Assembly: GCF_018613415.1 (NCBI RefSeq)
Contig: NZ_JAGGQG010000008.1
Coordinates: 1 to 64,000 of the forward strand
Length of the DNA: 64,000 nt
Direction: 5' to 3'
Origin: Bacillus sp. ISL-18
Lineage (GTDB): Bacteria; Bacillota; Bacilli; Bacillales; Cytobacillaceae
The stretch's first letter is position 1, and every line of letters begins with the position of its first letter. A program made the translations under genes and the position numbers. Shown here piece after piece: positions 7,901 through 16,612 of the stretch. Under the pieces are notes generated by a model. It saw only the letters and a list, made by a program, of their open reading frames with translations, was not told the DNA's origin and did no database searches.

Positions 7901-9262
7901 ATGTTGAAAGAATGGAAAAAGATCTTACTGCTTGCCATACCTTCGATTGCTTCCTTTGCTTCCTCGACACTTACAGGGACCATCAATCTGATATTAGTGG
8001 GTCAATTAAGTGCTCTGGCGATTGCGATCGTGGGGGTTTCGAACATTATTATGTATAATGCCTGGGCATTATTTTCAGGCATAGGACATACGACCAATTA
8101 TTTAGTGGCTCAAAATTACGGATCCAATACCATGAAAAAAGGCGTGGAACGTACCTATATCGCTTTTTATCTTTGTATAGCCGCTGCGACACTGGTGTTA
8201 GTGGTTGGTTTACTATTTCCAGAAGCGATTTTTAAGCTGTTGGGAAGTTCACCTGAGATGATTAGACAAGGGAAAAGTTATCTTCAATTTCGTTTCTTTG
8301 CGATGGTATTTTCAATCTTTACCTTTGTTATTCATGGATTTCTTCGCGGGATTGGAGATACCAAAATTCCGATGATTAGTACCATATTAGGTGGAGCCGT
8401 CATGATTTTTCTTACTTATGGGCTAACCTATGGACATTTTGCTCTTCCTAAATTAGGTTTGATTGGGGCAGGGATTGCCTTTTATATGGGAGAATTGGTT
8501 ACGTTTCTTATTTGCGCTTATTTCTATTTCATAAAATTGCACCAAAAATATGAAACACGCACAAGAATTGCCTTCGATCGAGCAGAAGGAAAACTAATTT
8601 TTGCTGAAAGTGCCAAATTAGGAATACAGGAATTTTCGATGGCTATGGCCATGTTTGTCTTTACAGCATTTGTGACAAGATTAGGGACCAATGCGTTAGC
8701 AGCCAATGAAGTGGCCTTAAGTGTCATGAGTCTTGGATTTATGCCCGCTTTTGCGTTTGGATCAACAGCAACTATTCTGGTTGGTCAAGAAATCGGGAGA
8801 AAGAACCCCAAATTAGGAAGAAAAGCAGGGACAAACACCGCCATTTTAGGGTGTATTTTTCTATTGATTTTAGGTATGATTGAATTTTTTTGGGCAGTAC
8901 CGATTGCGAAAATTTATACCCATGATGTCCAAGTCTATAAAGTAGCCGCAGAATTAGTGATGATTTCGGCATTTTTACAATTGTTTGACGGACTATTAAA
9001 TTTTTATGCCGGTGGTCTTAGAGGAATTGGGGACACATCGTTTTTATTAAAAATCTCTTTGTTATTGGGATGGTTATTTTTTGTTCCACTCAGTTATGTT
9101 TTCACGTTTATGCTCGATTGGGGCAGTATGGGTGCATGGATCGCCTTATACTCTTATCTCACGGTATTTGGAGTAAGCGTGATGATTCGCTTTTATCGAA
9201 CAAATTGGGATTCGATTCAGTTAAAATCGGTTAAAAAGGAATACCAGGACAATGTAATTTAA
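7901..9262 (+). CDS. MATE-family efflux transporter
   Basis: A 453-residue pump with about twelve membrane segments in two similar halves (HGFLRGIGDTKIPM near 146-159 and YAGGLRGIGDTSFLL near 367-381 are the repeated MATE motif). It exports cationic drugs or metabolites in exchange for Na+ or H+. GGGG about eight bases before the ATG is a plausible ribosome binding site. A strong AGGAGG followed by a four-residue ORF (7785-7799) lies in the leader. The gene may be co-transcribed with the LysE exporter, since no terminator separates them. Confidence 0.88.
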   Translation: MLKEWKKILLLAIPSIASFASSTLTGTINLILVGQLSALAIAIVGVSNIIMYNAWALFSGIGHTTNYLVAQNYGSNTMKKGVERTYIAFYLCIAAATLVLVVGLLFPEAIFKLLGSSPEMIRQGKSYLQFRFFAMVFSIFTFVIHGFLRGIGDTKIPMISTILGGAVMIFLTYGLTYGHFALPKLGLIGAGIAFYMGELVTFLICAYFYFIKLHQKYETRTRIAFDRAEGKLIFAESAKLGIQEFSMAMAMFVFTAFVTRLGTNALAANEVALSVMSLGFMPAFAFGSTATILVGQEIGRKNPKLGRKAGTNTAILGCIFLLILGMIEFFWAVPIAKIYTHDVQVYKVAAELVMISAFLQLFDGLLNFYAGGLRGIGDTSFLLKISLLLGWLFFVPLSYVFTFMLDWGSMGAWIALYSYLTVFGVSVMIRFYRTNWDSIQLKSVKKEYQDNVI

Positions 9263-9299
9263 AATCGGAAGAGTTTTTCCTTCAAGCAATATCTAAATA

Positions 9300-9330
9300 G
9301 GGAGTTGATAAAATATGTCAGCTCCCTTTA
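9300..9330 (+). terminator. terminator after MATE gene
   Basis: Stem GGGAGTTGA/TCAGCTCCC with a nine-base loop, then a short T-run. Confidence 0.65.
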
Positions 9331-9436
9331 TACTTCTTTAATTATCAACTTTGGATTATCAACAGCATCACTAATACGAGCGTGATTTGCGTCATAATAA
9401 TTTGGTTGATTTTCATTGCAAAAAATAGAACCCCAG

Positions 9437-9608
9437 GATTTCCTCCAAATGACTCTCAGACAATCTTTGCAAAATTTCTTCCCCATGTAAGGTTAATTGA
9501 ATTAATACACTCCGTTCATCATCAGGGTTACTCGTTCTTGTGATAAGGTCCTGCCGTGAACAGCGGTTGATCAGCCCTACACATGCGTTATGCGTAATAA
9601 AGTAGATT
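9437..9608 (-). pseudogene. fragment of a marR gene
   Basis: This stretch is very similar to 13497-13674, the middle and C-terminal coding part of the intact MarR gene on the same strand (for example ACTCCGTTCATCATCAGG against ACTCCGTCCATCATCAGG, and a shared ACACATGCGTTATGCGTAAT-like block). Neither a start nor a complete frame is left. It is a duplicated, decayed marR segment. Confidence 0.85.
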
Positions 9609-9631
9609 TTCCCATTCTATACTAGTTGAAG

Positions 9632-9681
9632 ACAAGCACCAACCTTTTTTTCTCATATATATGAAAAGATTTAAAGATCAT
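9632..9681 (+). repeat. second piece of the 13.5-14.7 kb duplication
   Basis: GACAAGCACCAACC, a T-run and CATGAAAAGATTTAA-like sequence match 14702-14749, the leader of the gene at 14773. It is joined here almost directly to the marR fragment, so the nitroreductase part was lost. The rest of 9682-9976 shows no intact gene. Confidence 0.75.
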
Positions 9682-9976
9682 TAATGTACGACAAGGGTTA
9701 TTGGTCTTATCTGCGGCTTGTGCCATTGATAGCCCAAGTAAAAGCCTGGTGGTTTTTGGAAGTCATTCGGGTCTACAAGGCTTTTATAAAATAATTAAAA
9801 TTTTCTTATTTTATTTTTCTTGTTAATTGACTAATTATAACTGATATATGTAAAATACATATATAGTAATTTCGTTAAATGAAAGCACAACCAAGATTAT
9901 TGGACTCTACATACCTTCGTTTCATAGGAGGGGAAAAAATAGAGAAATTTAACAAAGAACATGAGGAGGAATGAAA

Positions 9977-10621
9977 ATGGCACAAAAGGTAATGGAACCA
10001 AAAGAAGAAGTTCAAAAAAAGGAAGTAAAAAAAGTAGAGGTTACAATAGTAGAGGGGCCAAAAGTTGAGTTCCAAGAAGTAGAGTCGCAAGGAGAAACAA
10101 GCTATGTTTCAGAGTCATTTATTGAAACATTTTGGGATCAATTTGAAGGTGCAATATCTCGTAATAGAGAACTTAGAGCACAAGGCCAAGATCTTTTCCT
10201 AAAAGCTATAAAGGAAACAACAAAGTTCAATGGGGTATACCGAAATACGTTTAAGGGCCTTTATGAGCAAACGACAAAAATTAATAACGATTTGCGGAAT
10301 GGCTTAGTCCAAAACTCAATGGGTAAAACAAATGAATTAATTCAAGAAGTGACTGAATCTTTTAATGGTCAAGTAAACGAGGTAGCTAAAAAATTAGAGG
10401 AGTTGTATTTAACTCCATTTAACACTGCCTTTGACTTAATGGAACAATCCGAGCAGCTTGTTGAACAAAATAGTGAGTCATTCATAGAATCTACAAATGA
10501 AGCATGGAACGCTTGGGAAGCTATCACAGACAATTATTTAAAGCAAACTAGAAACATTCATCAAAATATTGCACAACGATTCGAAGATAGCTTACGTATA
10601 CTGATTCCTGGAAATAAATAA
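9977..10621 (+). CDS. phasin-like amphipathic helical protein
   Basis: A 214-residue soluble protein. Residues 1-45 are Lys/Glu/Val-rich and low-complexity. The rest is predicted long amphipathic helix with regularly spaced ESF, NEL and WNAWEAI motifs and no Cys. This is the build of Bacillus phasins and related granule-surface or adaptor proteins, but no phasin-specific motif proves it. GGAGG at 9965-9969 is one base from ATG 9971 and seven from ATG 9977, so I start at the second. No PHA synthase genes are nearby. Confidence 0.65.
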   Translation: MAQKVMEPKEEVQKKEVKKVEVTIVEGPKVEFQEVESQGETSYVSESFIETFWDQFEGAISRNRELRAQGQDLFLKAIKETTKFNGVYRNTFKGLYEQTTKINNDLRNGLVQNSMGKTNELIQEVTESFNGQVNEVAKKLEELYLTPFNTAFDLMEQSEQLVEQNSESFIESTNEAWNAWEAITDNYLKQTRNIHQNIAQRFEDSLRILIPGNK

Positions 10622-10691
10622 TGTACTAATTTAAGAAAAACAATTCTTAAGTAGATGAATTCTTCCTGTTAAGTAATATTGTTTATGGCAC

Positions 10692-10732
10692 AAAAAAAGC
10701 AGCTTTACCTTCACTGGCACGCTGCTTTTTTT
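10692..10732. terminator. bidirectional terminator
   Basis: AAAAAAAGCAGC pairs with GCTGCTTTTTTT across a 17-base loop, so a T-run exists on both strands. Confidence 0.8.
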
Positions 10733-10800
10733 GATACATTTGAAAGTTTAAAAAAGGATAAGGTTAAGACAGTTAGAAAAGTATATGGGGGGTTTTTGTT

Positions 10801-10927
10801 ATGAATGAACAAGAGGAAATGTTTATATAAAACATCTATAATACTAAATAAAGATACGAGTAAGATGTCCTTGAATGATATTATTGAGGAATTGGTTACT
10901 ATCATTGAACAAAAAGTGAATGGATAA
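10801..10927 (+). pseudogene. possible frameshifted small gene
   Basis: MNEQEEMFI stops at 10828, while the next frame continues without start as KTSIILNKDTSKMSL and NDIIEELVTIIEQKVNG to 10927. A GGGGGG stretch precedes the ATG. One indel would give a protein of about 41 residues. Family unknown. Confidence 0.4.
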
Positions 10928-11001
10928 TGGAATGGATTTGGAGAATAATCCTATTCATCATGTCCTTTACTACTATGATAAATATCTATAAAAACAAATA
11001 T

Positions 11002-11040
11002 AAAAGCAGTGGGTTTCGTAAGCGAAAACGCACTGCTTTT
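11002..11040 (+). terminator. terminator-like hairpin
   Basis: AAAAGCAGTG pairs with CACTGCTTTT and is followed by a weak T-rich tail. Confidence 0.65.
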
Positions 11041-11398
11041 AATATTTTGTTGGGAATTAATCTATCAATGGGTAAAAAAATTTGAAACTCGAATAGAGAA
11101 GCCTTTGAGATGGATAAAGTTCCTATGTTAGTTGTGACATACATCTTAGATAATTATCAGTATGAAAAATGGTGGAAGGTTCCCCAACTTTCTTGTCTAA
11201 CAAACTGAGGATAGGCGGACATAAAGTTAATTATGATTAAAAATTGTTCTAGATTAGGGTACTTGTCGAATAAGAACCTATCTCCGTAAGAATAGCTGCT
11301 AATGCAAGTGGTAATTCACGTTTATATATTTCATTGCTTTTTCCCTTGATAAATATCGATTCAACATTGGACATGGGAATGCTAAAAAGGCAAGATTA
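11041..11398. other. intergenic before tandem array
   Basis: The only frame of note is 11110-11208 (32 codons, beginning MDKVPMLVVTYILDNYQYE), which has no ribosome binding site and may be a gene fragment. Nothing else is recognisable. Confidence 0.4.
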
Positions 11399-11867
11399 TG
11401 TCCGAAGATGAGCCAACTTCAGACAAGGAAGAGCCAAAAGAGTGAGGTTGTGTCCGAAGATGAGCCAACTTCAGACAAGGCAAAGCCAAAAGAGCGGGGC
11501 TGTGTCCGAAGATGAGCCAACTTCAGACAAGGAAGAGCCAAAAAAGCGAGGGTGTGTCCGAAGATGAGCCAACTTCAGACAAGGAAGAGCCAAAAGAGTG
11601 AGGGTGTGTCCAAAGTAGAGCCAACTTCAGACAAGGAATAGACAAAAGAGTGAGGTTGTGTCCAAAGTAGAGCCAACTTCAGACAGGGAAGAGCCAAAAG
11701 AACGGGGCTGTGTCCGAAGTAGAGCCAACTTCAGACAAGGAAGAGCCAAAGGAGTGAGGTTGTGTCCAAAGTAGAGCCAACTTCAGACAAGGAAGAGCCA
11801 AAAGAGTGAGGTTATGTCCAAAGTAGAGCCAACTTCAGACAAGGAAGAGCCACAAAGTACGATGATG
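11399..11867 (+). repeat. nine-unit 52-bp tandem array with mini-ORFs
   Basis: Units start (TCC of the first codon pair) at 11401, 11453, 11505, 11557, 11609, 11661, 11713, 11765 and 11817, at an exact 52-bp step; the last unit is 51 bp. Most units encode ATG/GTG, then S(E/K)(D/V)EPTSDKEEPKE and TGA, with the next GTG four bases after the stop. Units 1-4 carry GAAGATGAGCC, units 5-9 (A/G)AAGTAGAGCC. 52 is not a multiple of three, so the array cannot be one continuous repeat protein. Confidence 0.9.
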
Positions 11868-12071
11868 TCCGAAGAAATACCAAAAAATCCTGAACCCCAT
11901 GATTTTAATCGTGGAGATTATAAAGAAGAATTATTGGGGAGAGACGAAAGCTTATGGTATTATAAAAGAACAATGCATCTTAAAAACTTCCAAAACCTAT
12001 ATGAGGTATGTCGGAAAATTAATTCCGTTACTAATTATCGTTGGATTATCAATGAAAACTGTATAGAGTAA
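11814..12071 (+). CDS. small acidic hypothetical protein fused to last repeat unit
   Basis: An 85-residue protein beginning MSKVEPTSDKEEP, encoded by the last tandem unit. That unit lacks the TGA of the others and reads into a unique C-terminal part containing NRGDYKEELLGRDESLWYYK and VCRKINSVTNYRW. It is hydrophilic with no membrane segment. ATG 11814 is preceded by GTGAGGT very close by, so initiation is uncertain; ATG 11865 is an alternative start for the unique part. An intrinsic terminator follows. I do not recognise the family. Confidence 0.55.
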   Translation: MSKVEPTSDKEEPQSTMMSEEIPKNPEPHDFNRGDYKEELLGRDESLWYYKRTMHLKNFQNLYEVCRKINSVTNYRWIINENCIE

Positions 12072-12077
12072 ATCGTT

Positions 12078-12112
12078 CCCGTCTCTTTACTTTTTAAGAG
12101 GCGGGATTTTTT
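12078..12112 (+). terminator. intrinsic terminator
   Basis: CCCGTCTCTT pairs with AAGAGGCGGG, followed by ATTTTTTA. Confidence 0.85.
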
Positions 12113-12138
12113 ATTTAAAAGAAAAAGGGAAACAACTT

Positions 12139-13062
12139 TTGAAAATGACAAAATCCATGGCAAACCTGCTCCTATTGATTACTTCGGCACTTTGGGGATC
12201 AGGGTTTGTTGTTACAAAAATAGCTCTAGATGCACACGCATCTGCGGGATTCATCAATTTTTTCCGAGGCTTACTCTTTGTTGTGATGATTCTTATGTTT
12301 TTTTATAAAAAGATAGTTAATATGACCTTTAAGGACTTCAAAATTGGGCTAATTGCGGGATTGCTTAATTTTGGAGGGTTTATCACGCAAACAATTGGTA
12401 TTGAGTATACGACTCCATCCAATAATGCGTTTATTTCATCCATATATGTGGTCATTATACCTTTCTTGGCTTGGGGTATTTATCAAAAGAAACTCCCTGT
12501 AAAAAGCTTTGTTTCCATTGCCTTTTGTTTACTTGGAATGATGATCTTAGCTGGAATATTTAACCACGCAATAACCATTAATATAGGTGACGTATATTCT
12601 TTTATTTGTGCGTTTTTCTATGCAGCTTCTATTGTATATCTCAGCTACGGAGCAAGAGAGACAGATGGCAGCATTCTAGCTTTTATGCTTGCAGTTGTGC
12701 AAGGAATAGGGGGGATGTTTTTTTTCTTCTTCGTAGAGAAAGGACAACTTACAACTATCCATTGGTCTGTTGCCATCATGCCATTGTTATATATGGGAAT
12801 AATCTGTTCGTTTGTTGGTCAGACAGTACAGGTTTTAGCTCAAAAGCATACTTCTGCAACAACTGCGGGATTAATTATGATGCTTGAAGGAGTGTTTGGA
12901 AGTATTTTTTCAGTAGCGTTTGGTTTTGAAGCTGTTACGGCAGAGCTAGTTGTTGGGGGGATGCTGATTATTCTATCACTTATTCTGTTAGAAGTGGACT
13001 TTAAGCAGATATTCCTCAGACCACGCAACAGCTCAGAGAGAAATAATTTCACCAATTCATAA
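12139..13062 (+). CDS. EamA/DMT-family transporter
   Basis: A 307-residue membrane protein with about ten segments arranged as two EamA repeats (ALWGSGFVVTKIAL near 15-28; TTAGLIMMLEGVFGSIFSV near 238-256). Such proteins export or exchange amino acids and other small metabolites; the substrate cannot be inferred. Start TTG 12139 has AAAGGGA eight bases upstream; ATG 12145 is the alternative. It is a single gene between two terminators. Confidence 0.85.
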   Translation: MKMTKSMANLLLLITSALWGSGFVVTKIALDAHASAGFINFFRGLLFVVMILMFFYKKIVNMTFKDFKIGLIAGLLNFGGFITQTIGIEYTTPSNNAFISSIYVVIIPFLAWGIYQKKLPVKSFVSIAFCLLGMMILAGIFNHAITINIGDVYSFICAFFYAASIVYLSYGARETDGSILAFMLAVVQGIGGMFFFFFVEKGQLTTIHWSVAIMPLLYMGIICSFVGQTVQVLAQKHTSATTAGLIMMLEGVFGSIFSVAFGFEAVTAELVVGGMLIILSLILLEVDFKQIFLRPRNSSERNNFTNS

Positions 13063-13077
13063 TGAAAAACAAAACGT

Positions 13078-13109
13078 GTCTGCATCATAATTCGAATGCA
13101 GACCTTTTT
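13078..13109 (+). terminator. intrinsic terminator after EamA gene
   Basis: GTCTGCAT pairs with ATGCAGAC across ten bases and is followed by CTTTTTAG. Confidence 0.8.
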
Positions 13110-13188
13110 AGTTAACTCAGAAATTACAGTTAACTAAAATATTGTTATGTAAACTAAAGAAGAGTGGGGAAAAAGGACGACTTTCTTC

Positions 13189-13329
13189 GTGATTAAAGCA
13201 ATACATGAGTATTTTACTAAACGTCCAAATAATCCTTTAAAAGATGCAATCGCTGATTGCAATATGTAACAAGCTATAGCAATGGGTGGAGTAAAGGTCA
13301 CTTTATCAGCTAATTACATTTCCAGCTAG
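13189..13329 (+). pseudogene. possible small gene interrupted by a stop
   Basis: From GTG 13189 the frame reads MIKAIHEYFTKRPNNPLKD, then AIADCNM, TAA at 13267, and continues in the same frame as QAIAMGGVKVTLSANYISS to TAG 13329. A single nonsense change would explain it. Family unknown. Confidence 0.35.
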
Positions 13330-13350
13330 TTACCATAAAGTGAACAGGAT

Positions 13351-13390
13351 AAAAAAAGTACATTAATCGGGGATTTAATGCACTTTTTTT
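13351..13390. terminator. bidirectional terminator
   Basis: AAAAAAAGTACATTAA pairs imperfectly with TTTAATGCACTTTTTTT. It probably serves the MarR gene on the minus strand. Confidence 0.65.
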
Positions 13391-13433
13391 AATCTTAAGC
13401 CATTTAGGTAATCAACGAACCATCGGTGTAACC

Positions 13434-13859
13434 TCAATTTATCTCTTCCTGTTGTTCTAAGAAACCATCCCGTTTTCCGATTAAAAATCCAATCTTCATA
13501 ATTTCTTCCAAATGAATCTCAGACAACCTTTGCAAAATCTCTTCTCCATGTAAAGTCAATTGAATCAATACACTCCGTCCATCATCAGGGTTACTCGTCC
13601 TTGCTACTAGGCCGAGCTGGGAACAGCGGTCAATCAGACCTACACAGGCATTATGCGTAATGAATAAGAGATCAGCAAGCTCACGTGGTGTAACTGTATC
13701 ACGCCCAGGGAATCCTTTAATGGCTAATAAGAGTTGATGCTGCTGAGGTGTCACCCCCACTTTCCGTGCCTCGGAATCACTAAAATGAAGAAATTTCTTC
13801 AATTGATATCTGAATTCAGCCAATAATTCATAGGTTTCTTTATTTAAATTTTCTGACAT
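13434..13859 (-). CDS. MarR-family regulator
   Basis: A 141-residue winged-helix repressor with TPRELADLLFITHNACVGLI (recognition helix region) and NPDDGRSVLIQLT (wing), the standard MarR layout. The frame opens at 13898, but AAAGGTGG fixes the ATG at 13859. It is divergent from a small membrane protein gene and a nitroreductase, which it probably controls as a redox or xenobiotic sensor. A decayed copy of this gene lies at 9437-9608. Confidence 0.88.
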   Translation of the reverse strand: MSENLNKETYELLAEFRYQLKKFLHFSDSEARKVGVTPQQHQLLLAIKGFPGRDTVTPRELADLLFITHNACVGLIDRCSQLGLVARTSNPDDGRSVLIQLTLHGEEILQRLSEIHLEEIMKIGFLIGKRDGFLEQQEEIN

Positions 13860-13891
13860 AAAAGTCCACCTTTCATGTTGATATTTATATC

Positions 13892-13941
13892 TTAACACGA
13901 TATAATTTTAATACAATAAATAGATCCTAATACGATATATC
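13892..13941. promoter_or_regulatory. repeated operator-like boxes in marR promoter gap
   Basis: TTAACACGATATAA (13892-13905) and CTAATACGATATATC (13927-13941) share TAAnACGATATA in direct orientation between the divergent genes. They are candidate MarR-binding sites. Confidence 0.4.
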
Positions 13942-13969
13942 ACAACTAATTTTAAAGTGGGGGATTGTA

Positions 13970-14083
13970 ATGGAATGGATTGATTACCTATCACCGAACA
14001 CGGTTTCTGGCATTGTATTCTATAGCCTTTCATTTGTCGGGGTCATATTTTTAAACATAAAGGTTTATAAGTTCAAGAATTAA
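13970..14083 (+). CDS. small membrane protein (37 residues)
   Basis: The frame reads MEWIDYLSPNTVSGIVFYSL, then SFVGVIFLNIKVYKFKN: one transmembrane helix. GGGGGATTGTA precedes the ATG. It lies 23 bp upstream of the nitroreductase and is probably its operon partner under MarR control. Confidence 0.55.
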   Translation: MEWIDYLSPNTVSGIVFYSLSFVGVIFLNIKVYKFKN

Positions 14084-14106
14084 CTACATAAACTGGAGGT
14101 TCCTTT

Positions 14107-14631
14107 ATGGACGTAGTAAAAGCCATTCAAACACGACGTGAGATTACTAGTTTCCAAGACAAACCTGTTCCGAATGACATACTGGAAAGTATTCTGGAGG
14201 CAGGCTACCTAGCTCCTACTGGCAATAATCTCCCGTCAAGAGAATTGATTTTAGTGACAAATAAGCAGAAACTCGAGACGCTTGAAAAAACAACCCCCTA
14301 CATGGAGTGGTTAAAAGAAGCTTCTGCCGCAATTGTCATTACAGGGCGCCCAGACGTAAGTAAATACTGGGTTCAAGATGGGTCTATTTCTTCCTCTTTT
14401 ATGTGGTTGCGAGCAACAGAACTTGAATTGGGTGTTGGCTTTGGGGCGGTTTATCATTTTGAAGATGCGAAAGAATCGGCCAAACGCGAGGAATGGGTCC
14501 GTAACGCGCTACATATCCCTAACGACCGGCGCGTATTAGCGATACTCGGGATTGGATACCCAGAAAATAAGCCTAAAGCTAAGAAGCTTCCTTCTAAAGA
14601 AGAGATTATCTATTATGAATCCTTTAAATAA
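14107..14631 (+). CDS. nitroreductase-family flavoprotein
   Basis: A 174-residue FMN-dependent NAD(P)H oxidoreductase. TRREITSFQDKPVP (8-21) is the conserved FMN-phosphate start, APTGNNLPSRELI matches the second FMN-binding loop, and VLAILGIGYPENKPK is the family C-terminal motif. It is likely to reduce quinones, nitro compounds or other electrophiles. The ATG follows TGGAGGTTCCTTT. Its place beside a divergent MarR gene fits an electrophile-stress role. Confidence 0.87.
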   Translation: MDVVKAIQTRREITSFQDKPVPNDILESILEAGYLAPTGNNLPSRELILVTNKQKLETLEKTTPYMEWLKEASAAIVITGRPDVSKYWVQDGSISSSFMWLRATELELGVGFGAVYHFEDAKESAKREEWVRNALHIPNDRRVLAILGIGYPENKPKAKKLPSKEEIIYYESFK

Positions 14632-14656
14632 ATGACGAATTGCCTTTCTTTATTTT

Positions 14657-14682
14657 GCGAATAGTAAGCACTATTCGCTTTT
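14657..14682 (+). terminator. terminator after nitroreductase
   Basis: GCGAATAGT pairs with ACTATTCGC, followed by TTTTCTT. Confidence 0.8.
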
Positions 14683-14772
14683 CTTATATACACCTGGTAA
14701 TGACAAGCACCAAGCCTTTTTTTTCTCATATACATGAAAAGATTTAATGATGAAAGAAAGGGGGAGGCTGCA

Positions 14773-15180
14773 TTGTACCCAAATGATCCTTACCAGTCTT
14801 TCTATCCATATTACTATGACTACAGACAAGGACTATTTCAAAAAATTCTTGCTTGTTATCAGCAGAAACGTTGGATTCGATTAACTTTTCGAGATGGAAC
14901 AACTGTGGAAGGTTTCATTAGGACCTATGACCTTGCAAGGGGAGTATTAATTTATGTACCGATGCAAAGTTATTTGATTTCATGTGAAGGTGTAAGGGTG
15001 GATTCTCTGCAAAAAGTACAGAACTGCATAGGTAAAAGGGCCACTTTGACACTTCCCAACCATATTAGCCTGTCTTTTACCATAGAAGATGTTGACCAAT
15101 CACAAAATATTGGTGGATGGGTGAACATAAATGAACTGATGTCGGTATCCGGACAGGTAGTGAACGCGAATTGTATTTAG
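14773..15180 (+). CDS. uncharacterised protein with aromatic N-terminus
   Basis: A 135-residue protein. Starting at TTG 14773 it begins MYPNDPYQSFYPYYYDY, a Tyr/Pro-rich stretch like those of spore coat proteins. It then holds a beta-rich region (RWIRLTFRDGTTVEGFIRTY) that looks like a small Sm/SH3-like barrel. The longer frame from ATG 14734 has no ribosome binding site, whereas AAAGGGGGAGG at 14757-14767 fits the TTG. No membrane segment. A spore-associated role is an inference only. The leader (14702-14749) is duplicated at 9632. Confidence 0.65.
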   Translation: MYPNDPYQSFYPYYYDYRQGLFQKILACYQQKRWIRLTFRDGTTVEGFIRTYDLARGVLIYVPMQSYLISCEGVRVDSLQKVQNCIGKRATLTLPNHISLSFTIEDVDQSQNIGGWVNINELMSVSGQVVNANCI

Positions 15181-15218
15181 TTGGGACGGTCTTGCAACAT
15201 AGAAAATTCAAACATAGC

Positions 15219-15258
15219 ACAAAAGGAAGCACATCGAACGTGTGCTTCCTTTTGTTTT
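15219..15258. terminator. strong bidirectional terminator
   Basis: ACAAAAGGAAGCACA pairs perfectly with TGTGCTTCCTTTTGT between two convergent genes. Confidence 0.9.
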
Positions 15259-15299
15259 TGGATCATTTAAAAACAGTTTCATAAGTGTAATTTGACTGA

Positions 15300-16490
15300 T
15301 TACCCTACACTAGCCTTCACTTTAATAGAAGAATCACTTGCCTGCTTCTTCCAAAACAATGTAATCGCGATTCCAAGTGTTAGGATTACCGTTGCAAAAT
15401 AGAAAGGGTAGTTAATATCTATATCAAATAATATCCCCCCTAGAACGGGTCCGCTAATGTTTGCTAAACTTGTAAACATGGAGTTCATCCCACCAACGAA
15501 TCCTTGTTCGTTCCCAGCTATATTGGAAAGATAGGATGTTATGGCTGGGCGGAATAAATCAAATCCAACAAAAACAATAAATGTTACAAGTAAAATAGAG
15601 AAATAGGAATGAACAACCGTCATTAAAAAGACAAGTAAGGCTGATAAAATTAAGCAATATCGAAGCAACTTAATTTCACCCCAAATTCGTGTAAGCCGAT
15701 CAAATAATAGGACTTGTGTAACTGCGCCAAAAATGCCGCCGCCTGTGATAACAATCGCTATATCGGATGGTTTAAATTGAAATTTATGGTCCACAAATAG
15801 ACTGAAGAAAGATTCAAAAGCGGCTAAGCCAAATGAGGCGATAAAAATTAAAATAAACGCAAGGAAATATTTAGGGGCAAAAATACGCTTAAAGCCAAAC
15901 TTACCGTTGGAGACTTGTTCATTTTCATCTTCGTTACGATTCGGCTCAGATAATAAAATTATAGACAGTATAGACGCAATCGTTCCAAGTGCTCCTGCAA
16001 AGAAGAATGGTATACGTGTTCCAAACTCCGCTAAAAATCCACCAATGCCTGGACCAATAATAAATCCTGTACTAATGGCAGCTGACATAAACCCGAGTGC
16101 CTTTGGGCGCGAATCCAAATCGGTAATATCAGCAATAAAGGCAGTAACAGCCGGCATGATGAACGCAGCACTAATTCCACCCAAAATACGGGAAATAAAT
16201 AGCATTTCAATTCCTTTTCCGATCCCAAATAAAAATTCTGACATACCGAAAATAAATAAGCCAATGACAATCATGATTTTCCTGCCGAATCGATCTGCTG
16301 CTTTCCCTGCAAGTGGTGAAACAAGCAATTGAGCGAATGCAAAAGCTGCTGTTAAATAACCTACTGTTTTCCCAGTGATCCCTAATTCATCCATCAGTGT
16401 GGGTAAGACTGGGATGACGAGACCAATTCCCAAAAAAGCAATGAATAAATTCATTAATAATAATCCTAAAGTGACGTTACGAGTCTTCAT
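15300..16490 (-). CDS. bmr: Bmr-like MFS multidrug efflux pump
   Basis: A 396-residue, twelve-segment MFS transporter. AFLGIGLVIPVLPTLMDELG, motif A GKAADRFGRKIM, motif C FIIGPGIGGFLAEF and SYLSNIAGNEQGFVGGMNSM all follow B. subtilis Bmr as I remember it. It should use the proton gradient to export cationic dyes, fluoroquinolones and similar drugs. It is divergent from a MerR regulator with a GyrI-like ligand domain, the same logic as Bmr/BmrR, although BmrR lies downstream of bmr in B. subtilis. Confidence 0.85.
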   Translation of the reverse strand: MKTRNVTLGLLLMNLFIAFLGIGLVIPVLPTLMDELGITGKTVGYLTAAFAFAQLLVSPLAGKAADRFGRKIMIVIGLFIFGMSEFLFGIGKGIEMLFISRILGGISAAFIMPAVTAFIADITDLDSRPKALGFMSAAISTGFIIGPGIGGFLAEFGTRIPFFFAGALGTIASILSIILLSEPNRNEDENEQVSNGKFGFKRIFAPKYFLAFILIFIASFGLAAFESFFSLFVDHKFQFKPSDIAIVITGGGIFGAVTQVLLFDRLTRIWGEIKLLRYCLILSALLVFLMTVVHSYFSILLVTFIVFVGFDLFRPAITSYLSNIAGNEQGFVGGMNSMFTSLANISGPVLGGILFDIDINYPFYFATVILTLGIAITLFWKKQASDSSIKVKASVG

Positions 16491-16574
16491 TTTTTCTACT
16501 GCTCCTTACTAAAAAACTAAAATTGAAAACAAATCTGGGGAATTTATCAGTTGTTTACAATTTCTATCCTAGTG

Positions 16575-16591
16575 TATATAGTTACTATATA
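16575..16591. promoter_or_regulatory. 17-bp dyad between bmr and MerR gene
   Basis: TATATAG-TTA-CTATATA is a perfect inverted repeat 22 bp before the MerR-family start, in the shared promoter gap. It is the natural candidate for the MerR-type operator, which in this family usually sits between overlong-spaced -35 and -10 boxes. Confidence 0.5.
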
Positions 16592-16612
16592 GTCAAGGGC
16601 GGTGTTGGAAAA

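Noticed and set aside
11399..11867. CRISPR array or one long repeat protein
   Set aside because: No spacers, and the 52-bp period with in-frame TGA codons breaks any continuous frame.
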